Shown piece by piece: positions 1-7,900 of a stretch of 64,000 nucleotides of DNA. The stretch lies in assembly GCF_900115955.1 (NCBI RefSeq), contig NZ_FOYL01000017.1, positions 1 to 64,000 of the forward strand, given 5' to 3'. This stretch comes from Lentzea waywayandensis. Lineage in GTDB: Bacteria > Actinomycetota > Actinomycetes > Mycobacteriales > Pseudonocardiaceae. The number at the start of each line of letters is the position of its first letter. Within the stretch, counting starts at the first letter, position 1. Under the pieces are notes generated by a model. The model made no database searches, was not told the DNA's origin, and saw nothing but the letters and a program-made list of their open reading frames with translations. The position numbers were made by a program, and so were the translations under genes.

Positions 1-286
1 AGAAAGCGGACGCGGACTTCAGGATCCCGTTGGCACGGCGCAGTTCCCGATTCTCCCGCTCCAGCTGCGCGATCCGCTCCGCATCGCTGGTCGTGGTACC
101 AGGCCGGTCACCGGCGTCGATCTCCGCGCGCTTGACCCAGGTCCGCAGCGCCTCAGGGTGGATCCCGAGCTGCTCGGCGATCCGCTTGATCGCCCCGACC
201 GCGGACGCCGGATCCCGACGGGCCTCCACGACCATCCGGGTCGCCCGCTCACGCAGCTCGTCTGGGTACTTCTTCGGTGGGGCCAT
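1..286 (-). CDS. IS3-family transposase OrfA (partial, runs off the window)
   Basis: Reading leftward from an ATG at 286, the frame encodes MAPPKKYPDELRERATRMV followed by a helix-turn-helix (AIKRIAEQLGIHPEALRTW) and then a leucine-rich coiled coil (AERIAQLERENRELRRAN). This is the classic OrfA layout: an HTH_Tnp_1 domain that binds the element ends, plus a dimerising zipper. The frame is open to base 1, so the C-terminus and OrfB, which carries the DDE catalytic domain and is normally made by programmed frameshifting, are outside the window. The element has inserted into the recombinase gene to its right and removed its 3' end. Confidence 0.85.
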   Translation of the reverse strand, partial: MAPPKKYPDELRERATRMVVEARRDPASAVGAIKRIAEQLGIHPEALRTWVKRAEIDAGDRPGTTTSDAERIAQLERENRELRRANGILKSASAF

Positions 287-389
287 TGCTCCTCATCATC
301 CAGGCTTGATGGTCTCCATCAAACCCGGCACGGAACAGCGTCAGGCCGGTTTGCTGTGAACCACTGGACTCAACTCACCCTGACACGCA
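1..389 (-). mobile_element. IS3-family insertion sequence, 5' end only
   Basis: This is the left part of an IS3-type element that continues past the start of the window. It carries orfA (1-286) and a leader of about 100 bases. The right boundary is placed near 389-392 because the recombinase gene reading in from the right matches its intact copy at 28.5 kb base for base only from about 393 (shared GCATCGATAGCCC), while the sequence to the left differs completely. The outer end on the minus strand reads TGCGTGTCAGGGTGAG. No terminal repeat partner or target duplication can be seen, because the other end lies outside the window. Confidence 0.7.
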
Positions 390-1544
390 GGGGCATCGAT
401 AGCCCGCTCGCCCGTGAACCCAGTGCCCGTCCATCCGCCGGCCACACAGCCCGCACACGACGAGCCCAGCCAGCCGATAGCGCCGGATCTCGCCGTCCTT
501 GGCAGGCTTCGCCACCCGCAGGCCCTGCACCGCGACGAACGTCTCGTCATCCACGAGCGGTTCGTGGGCAATCCTCTCAGATACCTCCCACTCGCTGACC
601 GGGTTGTACCGCAACGCGCCCGAGCCGCGGCCACCTGAGCGTCCACCCGATCCATGGCCGGTCGTGCTGCTTCGATTCCACACCTGCCGACCGGTGTACC
701 GCGGGTTCTCCAGAATCATCGCCACCGTCCGCACGATCCATCGCTCCCCCGACCTATGCGCGTTCCGCTCGGGGTCGGCACCTGACGGACACACCACGCC
801 ACGCTCGTTGAGCTCGCGCGCCAACGACGCCACCGTGCGGCCGCGAGCACGTTCGGAGAACATCCACTTCACCCACGGCGCCGTCACCGGGTCCGGCGCC
901 AACACCTGCACCCGCCGACCCCACCGCCCATGCACCGGATTCGGATGCCGACCGCCATCAACCAACCGATACCCATACGGCGGACGACCACCCAGAAACC
1001 GGCCCTGCAACCGCGTCTGAGACCGCATCGCCGCCAACACCCGCTGACGCGCCCGCGCCACCTCACGCTGCGCCTGCGCACCTAACAACACCATCAACGC
1101 CTCATGCACCGGGCTGCCGAGTTCGACTGGGCCACCTGCTTCCGGCAGCCACACCTCGACGCCCAGTGCGTTCAGCCGAGCCACGACCTGCCGGAACTGA
1201 TCACCGTGAAACGCACGCTCGTACTCCCCCACGACCACCGCGTCGAAGTCACGATCAGGGCCCGCGGCAGCGGCCAGCAACGCCGCAGCCTCCGGACGGT
1301 CCAGCCACGACCACCGCCGCGACACACCCACATCGAAAAACTCCACAACGACCGAGCCGACGCCATCGATCAACTCATCCGACACGGCGCGCTGCCACGC
1401 ACGCGACGTCTGCACATCCTGAAACGTGCTCGTCGACATCCGGCCGTAGAACGCAAAGCGCAGACCATGTTCCTCAGTTGGTGCCGCTGGACGGCGACAC
1501 CCGGTCAACGCGGCAACCAGTTCGGCGTTCGTCAGCGTGGCCAC
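375..1544 (-). pseudogene. Large serine recombinase, 3'-truncated by the IS3 element
   Basis: The start is a GTG at 1544 behind a GAGGGAG ribosome site. The N-terminal resolvase domain contains FAFYGRMSTSTFQD, with the arginine and nucleophilic serine of serine recombinases. It is followed by the recombinase domain (GRPPYGYRLVDGGRHP, then WIVRTVAMILENPRYTGRQ) and the first half of a zinc-ribbon (VVCGLCGRRMDGHW). The intact paralogue at 28248-29708 continues for about 100 more residues. Here the protein ends after GYRC and then reads about six residues of IS sequence. The missing part is the end of the zinc ribbon and the coiled-coil/C-terminal region needed for att-site choice. The two genes are nearly identical in protein and share about 90 bases upstream, so they arose by duplication or repeated insertion of one element. 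Probably inactive. Confidence 0.85.
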
Positions 1545-1743
1545 AGTCAGCTCCCTCGGTCAGAACCGAGACCGAGACACCAAACGTCTCATGACGACGC
1601 CGTACCCATCTCCACCCAAACAGCCCAAGAGCGAACTACACCAGACACCGGACCGGCAGCGGCGCGATCTGCAGACATGGTCGCGCCAGTGAAATGCCAC
1701 CGGGGCGATCACCGACTCGGTGTGAAGGCCACGGCACAACCGA

Positions 1744-1872
1744 TCACTCAGAAGCGAGCCGGTACACGGACTGGTTGCGGCCGTCCTCTCGGATGAGGTC
1801 ACCCCAGGCGCTGACGAGCACCATCGAACTGCATCGATATTGCTGTCCATATTGGACGATCAGCCGGCGCGG
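1744..1872 (-). pseudogene. Short coding-like remnant of unknown origin
   Basis: Just downstream of the 121-aa gene at 1901, in a different frame, the minus strand reads about 42 codons with coding-like composition, including MVLVSAWGDLIREDGRN and ending in a TGA at 1744. I do not recognise the family. It may be the tail of a deleted gene or chance. It lies between the recombinase upstream region and a small intact gene, where junk from insertion events would be expected. Confidence 0.25.
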
Positions 1873-1900
1873 CCTCAGATGTTTCCAGAAGCCGCTCCGC

Positions 1901-2266
1901 TCACGCAGTCGGCGTAAGGCGAGCAACGAGCTGCCGAAGCTCGCGATCAACATCAACATCAAGAAGGCGAAGTTTGCGTTCCGCCTGTTCCCTGATCGAC
2001 TGATCGAACAGCGGTTCGTACCACGGCAGGAGAACCCACATCTCCACACTGGCGTCGAGTCGATCGAGTTCTTGCAGTCTCCACAAGCCATAGGTCGGCT
2101 TGGGGTCCAGCACAAGCCGACGTGCGGCCTCCACCGCGCCGTGGTCGGTCAACATGCGTCGGAAAATTGTCGCCGGGTAGCCAAGTCGAGCGAGCTCGTT
2201 CACTCCCCGGTGCATGTCACCGCTGAACCGCTGTACGAGCTCCGCATGCTCTGCCGACGCACTCAC
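1901..2266 (-). CDS. Small conserved actinobacterial protein of unknown function
   Basis: This 121-aa protein starts at a GTG at 2266. It has the pattern LGYPATIFRRMLTDHGAVEA then ARRLVLDPKPTYGLWRLQEL, DRLDASVEMWVLLPWYEPLF and a basic helical tail. The same order (Gly-Tyr, Met-Leu, Gly-Xaa-Val-Glu-Ala-Ala-Arg, Leu-Trp, Arg-Leu-Asp-Xaa-Ser-Val-Glu, Pro-Xaa-Xaa-Xaa-Leu-Phe) recurs in short proteins and C-terminal domains across actinobacteria, often beside restriction or other defence genes. The function is not known to me. No signal peptide or membrane segment is present. It lies alone between the truncated recombinase and the protease operon, on the same strand as both. Confidence 0.6.
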   Translation of the reverse strand: MSASAEHAELVQRFSGDMHRGVNELARLGYPATIFRRMLTDHGAVEAARRLVLDPKPTYGLWRLQELDRLDASVEMWVLLPWYEPLFDQSIREQAERKLRLLDVDVDRELRQLVARLTPTA

Positions 2267-2426
2267 ATTCTGTCCATCGCTCGGCTGCGTCGCGGCGTTA
2301 GTACACCCACTACGCCAGTCCGGTGTGATGATTCAGCGCGAGCAGCAGTTGCACTTCGTGGCAGTGCCGCGAAACCACAGGACGACCGGCACAACGGCAC
2401 ATCCGATCTGCCAGGCGAAGGGGTTG

Positions 2427-2645
2427 TCAGATGACCTTGACCGCCGCGTTCGCCTGGAAAGACACGTGCACGTGGTCCAGATGGCTGACCAGGAGACCAC
2501 CAAGGTCCTTCATCGCGGACCAGGCCGCCGCCGTCGTTATAGCAATGTCCTTCTCCGGCAACTGCCAACTCAGTCCGAGGCCTGTTTCGCCGCCACGAGT
2601 CGACGTGCGAGTCAGCTCTTGAACGGCGTCCCTGAAACCGGCCCT
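2427..2645 (-). pseudogene. Decayed small ORF at the 3' end of the trypsin operon
   Basis: Downstream of the trypsin gene the minus strand stays open for 72 codons (FRDAVQELTRTSTRGG through to DHVHVSFQANAAVKVI and a stop at 2427). An in-frame ATG at 2666 would give the start, but a TGA at 2646-2648 interrupts it after six codons, and no other start codon lies between. The shape, a helix followed by beta strands in about 75 residues, resembles the small accessory proteins that accompany trypsin-type conflict genes, but I cannot assign a family. It is either broken by a nonsense mutation or read in an unusual way. Confidence 0.35.
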
Positions 2646-2676
2646 TCAGGTGGACAAGACATTCATGCGGAGAAGG

Positions 2677-3624
2677 TCACCACAACCCGCCGGGAACTGA
2701 TCGGACCCATGCGGCGTGCACGTCGACGCGGGAGTAGATCCCGCCGTCACCGCACGGGCGTACCGAACTGGCAGTGGCCCGGGACGTGACCCCAGCCAGC
2801 AACCACTCCTGGCCCGACCACACGTAAGCGGGCCCGCCACTGTCGCCGGTGCAGCTGTCCCGGTCGAGCATCGGTGATCCGGCGACGAACTCCAGCGCCG
2901 GATCGGCTCCGAACCTCGGGTCCTGGCTCGCCATCGGCACGTCGACCCGCCTGCGCTGCCCGTAGCCGCGCCTGCCCGCGGTGTCGGTGTTGCCGTAGCC
3001 CGCGAGCCGGACCGACGGCACGGCCGGTGGGGCCTGGGCCATCTTCCTGGGCTCAACGTCGGTCACCGGTTCCGACAGGATCAGCACGGCGATGTCGTTG
3101 ACCCTCTTGTCGTAGCCGGGGTGCTTGACGCTCTGGGAGACGTTCACGATCCGCCCGTCCTTCGGGAACCTCACGTCGGTGCCGAAGAAGACGCGCGATG
3201 AGCACGCGCCGATGCAATGCGCCGCCGTGACGACGACGTTCGGTGCCACCAAGATTCCCGAGCAGCACCAGCGGTTCGTGGCTCCGACGGCGACGCACTC
3301 GGGGAAGTCCGCGGTCGGCTCGCCGCCGACGATGAACGCCTTCGACTCGCCCGCCGCGGAGAGGTTCTCCAGGTAGACACGGTCGAAGAGAACGCTCGCC
3401 TCGGCATCGTCGTCGTCCCCCACCGCTGCACGCCTGTTGTCCTGGCGTGCTGCCACGAGCTGGTCGCGTACCTGCGCAACGTTCCGGCCGAGGTCACCCT
3501 CCGAGAGACTCGCCACCTGGTTCGCCAGCGAGTGGTAGACGACGGCGAACTTGGCGTCGTCGGCTCCAGCGATGGACCGGGCCAGCTCGGCGGTCGCGGC
3601 CAGGTGGTCGCTCAGTGCGGTCAT
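2677..3624 (-). CDS. Cytoplasmic trypsin-like serine protease zymogen
   Basis: This 315-aa protein is a chymotrypsin-fold (S1) protease. A new N-terminus motif IVGG is at 98-101 and the triad is complete: His136 in TAAHC, Asp177 in NDIAVL and Ser262 in TGDSGGP. Asp256, six residues before the serine, corresponds to Asp189 of trypsin, so cleavage after Arg or Lys is expected. Cysteine pairs typical of the family are present. Residues 1-97 form a helical leader without a signal peptide or membrane segment, so the enzyme should stay in the cytoplasm as an inactive precursor. The residues before IVGG are KAF rather than a basic residue, so it may need another protease for activation. The start ATG overlaps the stop of the HExxH gene (ATGA), which makes it the last intact gene of the operon. 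Confidence 0.85.
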   Translation of the reverse strand: MTALSDHLAATAELARSIAGADDAKFAVVYHSLANQVASLSEGDLGRNVAQVRDQLVAARQDNRRAAVGDDDDAEASVLFDRVYLENLSAAGESKAFIVGGEPTADFPECVAVGATNRWCCSGILVAPNVVVTAAHCIGACSSRVFFGTDVRFPKDGRIVNVSQSVKHPGYDKRVNDIAVLILSEPVTDVEPRKMAQAPPAVPSVRLAGYGNTDTAGRRGYGQRRRVDVPMASQDPRFGADPALEFVAGSPMLDRDSCTGDSGGPAYVWSGQEWLLAGVTSRATASSVRPCGDGGIYSRVDVHAAWVRSVPGGLW

Positions 3625-4952
3625 GAGTTCTTCTCCGTCATCTCGAAAAGTGCGTGCAGCGCCGCTCCTGCTGCCCTGTCGTTGGACGAGGGCACGGATG
3701 TCCGGCGGGCCTCGTTGCGCCGCCGGTTGTCCAGAACGCTCTGAATCTTCACGACGATCGCCCGCTGCGGTTCAGCGTCGCCTGGTACGCGGTCGAATGC
3801 GAGGCGCGCCGCTGCGACGAGCGCCCGCACGTCCTCGGTGTGCGTGAGCGACTGACCGACCGCGGCGGCGTGGGCCGTGAGAGCGGCCTGGCGTTCCTGC
3901 TCCTGGGAAAACCGCACCCGCTCCAGCATGGTCGCGCCCTGGAATCCCTCGTACGCACCGTCGAGCAGGGCCGGAACGACGAGGTCGACGTCGTCCAGGT
4001 AAGGGTCCGAGGACGGGTAGTTCTCCTGCCAGGCCGCAGCCCTGGTGTCCGCCGCCTCGACGAAGCCGTTGTGTCGCAGAGCCTTCGTGACGAGCGCGAT
4101 CCGCAGCGAGGCCGGCGGGTGGTCGTTCGCCGCGGACTCGGGCGGGAACTCCGCCCGCACCTTGTCCGGGTCCGCGGCAAGCAGATCGGCCAGCGCCGAC
4201 GCGTAGGCAGGGCCTGCCGCGAGCACCCCGTAGAGGTCCGCGAAAACCTCGGGACCCCAGTACAGCCAGGCGTCCCGCCGGTCGCCTGGCAGGTCCGCGA
4301 CCGCGCCAAGCAGGTGCGTCTCCGCCTCGGAGCCGAGTTTCAGATCGGTCCACACCACGTGCCCGACCTCGTGGGCGACGAGGACCATGTCCGCGAGGTG
4401 GGCGAGCTGGTACCACGGCAGCCCGATCACAGGAACCGGCAACTCGGTCACGAACCGCAGGTACTCGATGCTCTGCTGACCGCCGGCCCGCTCCGGGGTG
4501 AACTGCCTGCCCCGGTCCAGCGTGAACGGGCTGAAGTCCCCGTTCAGGAACACCAGCGCGGTGTCCTTGCCGAGGTGTTCCGCGCCGAGCCGGTAGCACT
4601 CCCAGGTGAACTCGTCCGCAGCGGCGAGGTACTGCTGGTACCAGGAGACGTACCGCTGACCGAGTTTGGACCGGTAGTAGTCCCAGATCCGGTGCACCTC
4701 CAGGACACGCCGCTGTACCTTGCGGCACTGTCGCAACACCTCGTCCCCGTCCGCGGGAATGGCGTCCATCTCAGCGGAGATCACGTCCACCAGTCCGCGC
4801 AGCTGCTCGGTGAGCCGCCGCACCTGGGAGTTGTGCTTGCGCAACGGCTTTCCGTCGGCCGTCTCCTCCAGCCAGCACTCGAAGTCCGCGTCCACCCCGC
4901 GCACCTGATCCGCGAGCTCGGCGAGCTTGCGTTCCCGCAACGACATCCTCAT
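3621..4952 (-). CDS. HExxH zinc metallopeptidase-like protein
   Basis: A 443-aa soluble protein. The start is the ATG at 4952, which overlaps the stop of the upstream NTPase gene (ATGA); longer readings run through the NTPase gene and are not credible. Residues 1-130 are helical. AHEVGHVVWTD at about 193-203 is a zinc-binding HExxH motif, and about 40 residues later PEVFADLYG (about 234-242) supplies a glutamate suited to be the third ligand, as in gluzincins (ExxxD). The C-terminal 150 residues are helical and charged. The family is not one I can name; peptidase activity is inferred from the motif alone. Coupling to a trypsin gene and to CHAT genes suggests one step in a proteolytic relay. 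Confidence 0.7.
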   Translation of the reverse strand: MRMSLRERKLAELADQVRGVDADFECWLEETADGKPLRKHNSQVRRLTEQLRGLVDVISAEMDAIPADGDEVLRQCRKVQRRVLEVHRIWDYYRSKLGQRYVSWYQQYLAAADEFTWECYRLGAEHLGKDTALVFLNGDFSPFTLDRGRQFTPERAGGQQSIEYLRFVTELPVPVIGLPWYQLAHLADMVLVAHEVGHVVWTDLKLGSEAETHLLGAVADLPGDRRDAWLYWGPEVFADLYGVLAAGPAYASALADLLAADPDKVRAEFPPESAANDHPPASLRIALVTKALRHNGFVEAADTRAAAWQENYPSSDPYLDDVDLVVPALLDGAYEGFQGATMLERVRFSQEQERQAALTAHAAAVGQSLTHTEDVRALVAAARLAFDRVPGDAEPQRAIVVKIQSVLDNRRRNEARRTSVPSSNDRAAGAALHALFEMTEKNS

Positions 4953-7900
4953 CCACCTCCGGTGAACCTGAGCCACGGCAGGTGGGTGTGCAGCGTCGTG
5001 CCCGCGAACGCCAGCACCCGATCGATCCCGGTGTCGTCGCGGACGAGCGACCGCAACCGCCGGACCGTCTCGCCGAGGGAGTCCCCCGTGGCGAAGGACT
5101 CGATCATCTCGTTGACGAGCAGGTGCCGTTCCTCGTCGGCCAGTCCTGTGCCCAGCACACCCGAGCACCGTCCCAGCGCGAACAGCTCGCCGGCGTAGGC
5201 GTTGCGCAGCAACAGGTACCGCGCTGTGTCGACGAGGCTCGACGGACGGTCGACGTCGAGCACGACCAACGGCCGCACGTCGTCAGCTGGCAGCTGCGCG
5301 AGCAGCCGGTCGACGCCGGTCGCCGACAGCTGGGACTTAAAGGACCCGAAGGTCATCGCGACGCCGTCGGGTGAAGGCTTGATCCCACCCGCGAGGTGCA
5401 CGATCCCAAGCCGCTCCCCATTGCTGACCAGCTGTTCCACCATGTACGACAGCTGCGGCATCGTCGGCCGTTCGACCACCGAGATGTTGATGAAGCCGAA
5501 CCGCAGGTAGATCCGCGCGATGTCCTCCGCCGTGCTCAACCTGCGGCGAGATGTGTGCATACCGTGCTCGTTGCCGGACAGGATCAGCACTCTCGACCGG
5601 GAAAACTCGACAAGGCCGCGTTGCAAACGGTCCAGCACCTCCGCGTTGATGACGTCGCTCGGTTCCAGGTGCTGCCTCTCACGCCATTTCCGCAGCGCGG
5701 AGACCGTCTGCGGCCCGATCTCGCCGTCCAGCACCAGTTTCGCGCCGATCAGCCGGTTGAGCGCGAACTGGACGTGGCGGGCCTCCTCGAACCGCGCTGT
5801 GGTGTGCCCACTCGTCCGGTAGAGCGCGGCGACCGACGGGCTGAGGGTCACGAACTGGGAACCGCCGCGCAGGCGGCTGAGCTCCCACGGCACGGCGTCG
5901 AGCCTGCGGTCCTCGATGTCGCACCGGAAGCCCAACGGCGTCTTGCCGGCGGAGAGCGCGGCCGGTGCGGCGGACGGCAGCAGCGCCGAACCCAACTCCG
6001 CTCCGACCTTCTGCCAGTCGCGCACGAGCCGTTCATCGAGGTCGTCCGCCAGCACGGTCCGCCCGACGTCGTGGTTCGGCGAGAACTGATGGCGTACCTC
6101 GGTGGACGGCGGCACGAACGTCTCCACCTCCACCTGTCCTTTGGCCGACACCCCTATCCGGGCGGTGCAGCGCGGCACGACGATCTGGGAGGTCTCGGTG
6201 GCATCCGTCCTGCGCAGTCCTCTCACCGCCAGGCCGAGAGCGGCCAACGCGGCGGCCGCGGTGACCGCGTAGGGGCGCCAGTCCTCGGTGTTCTGCTTGT
6301 CCAGCTGGATGGTCCTGCTCACCGCGTCCGCGTGGCGTGCCTGCCACTGCGTGCCCTCCGCCCGGTCGAGGCATGCCTCGGCCCGGTCCAGCAGCCGACG
6401 GGCCTGCTTCGGCCTTTCCTGGACGAGTTCTGCCTCCGCGCGTTCCACCAGGAACTCGAAGCACAGCATGCGGTGCTCCCGGAACTCCTCGACGAACGCG
6501 TCCACGGTCGTGTTGTTCGGGAGTGCCTGGCTGCGGTGCCTGCGCAGCCGGTCGGTCGCCAACGCCCATTCGCGCACGAAGTAATGCGAGCCGCCCTTGC
6601 GGTACTCGTGGCGGATCCAGGAGAGCCTGCCCGCCGCGTCGGTCGTGTGGGCGGTGAGCCGGTCGAGTTCGACGCTGACGAAGTCGAGCTCGGCCTGGTC
6701 TGCATCGGTGAGGTCCTCGTCCCCGCTCAGCCGCAGCAACGGGCGCAGCGCCACGAGCCGGTCCTGGAGCTCCTCGGAGGGAAGATCCTCGATTCTGCCC
6801 AGCTCCCGCAAAGCCCGCAGCCGTGCGGAGACCGGCGTGATCAACGGCAGGTTCTTCTCCAGCAGTTCCAGGAACGGGACCGACCAGTCCGGGTGGCCGA
6901 GCGCCAGTCCTTCCACGGCGGCGAGCACAAACATCTCGGGAGGGTTCCACCTGCCGTCCAGCCAGCGGAGAGCACTGCGCAACAACGACATCGCGGCTTC
7001 AGGTTCGCGGCGACGGCCGAGCAGTTCCACGCGCGCCAGGTAGTAGGAGAGCCGCACCGGATCGTCGGACTCGCCGAGAAGCTTCATCGCCTTGGCAAAG
7101 TGAGTGTCGGCGGCGGCCAGGTCACCGAGATCCCGCATGTTCACCAGTGCCGAACTGACATGGCAACGGGCCGCACCAGCGCTGTCACCTCGGGTGAGCC
7201 AGATGTTGCGGGCAAGTTCCAGCTCCAGCAAGGCCTGGGGGTACTCAGCGACCGCGGCAGAGGAGCGCGCCGCGACTTCGAGCCCGGTCGCTGAAGTGTG
7301 ATGAGTGAGGGACTCCCCGATGTGGCGCACACGCGAGTACGCGGAGAGCGGGTCCCGGCGGGCCAACGCGACCTGAGCCGCCTCGACGTTGATCGAGTGG
7401 CGGTCAGGCTTGTGAGCGTGCTCGGCCGCCCAGGTCAACCTGCCGCTGGCGAGTCCCAGTTCGACGGCGACCAGGTCCAGCTCAGCGCGCTGATCGGCCG
7501 GCAGGTCCACGTCGGCCAGGATCAGTTCCAGCTCGCGCATCGCTTCCCACAGTTGTCCGAGCCGCTGGTGCGCCCGGACCACCCGGCACCGCAGCGCGGG
7601 CGCCCACTTCCACGCGGACAACCGTTCGGCGGCGTGCACGGCCCTGAGGTAGAGGGACGGCGCGTCCGCGAAACCCTGTTGCAGCCTGATGTCCGCCAGC
7701 AGCACGTACAACCGCACCTCGTCCTGGGTGTGGCGGGCGTGGGGCAGCGCCTCACGCACGAGCGCTTCGGCGGCGGCCGAGTCGCCGGTCTGGAATTTCA
7801 GCGCCGCACGCACGTAAGCGAGCCGGTGCTCGGGGATCACGTGCTCCAGCCCGGACCTTTCGATCAGCGTCAACTGCTCGACGACCTGGCTCCACCGCTG

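Noticed and set aside
2263-2568. Minus-strand 101-codon frame before the small conserved gene
   Set aside because: It overlaps the better-supported 72-codon frame at 2427-2645 in another frame and is Gly/Pro/Arg-rich with no structure.
4953-5168. Upstream start for the metallopeptidase gene
   Set aside because: It would read through the end of the NTPase gene in another frame. The ATGA overlap at 4949-4952 is the usual coupling in this operon.
3654-5198. Long plus-strand open frame (514 codons) opposite the metallopeptidase gene
   Set aside because: It is Arg/Pro/Val-rich with no domain pattern and lies exactly antisense to a gene with an HExxH motif and coupled starts. High-GC genes commonly produce such shadow frames.
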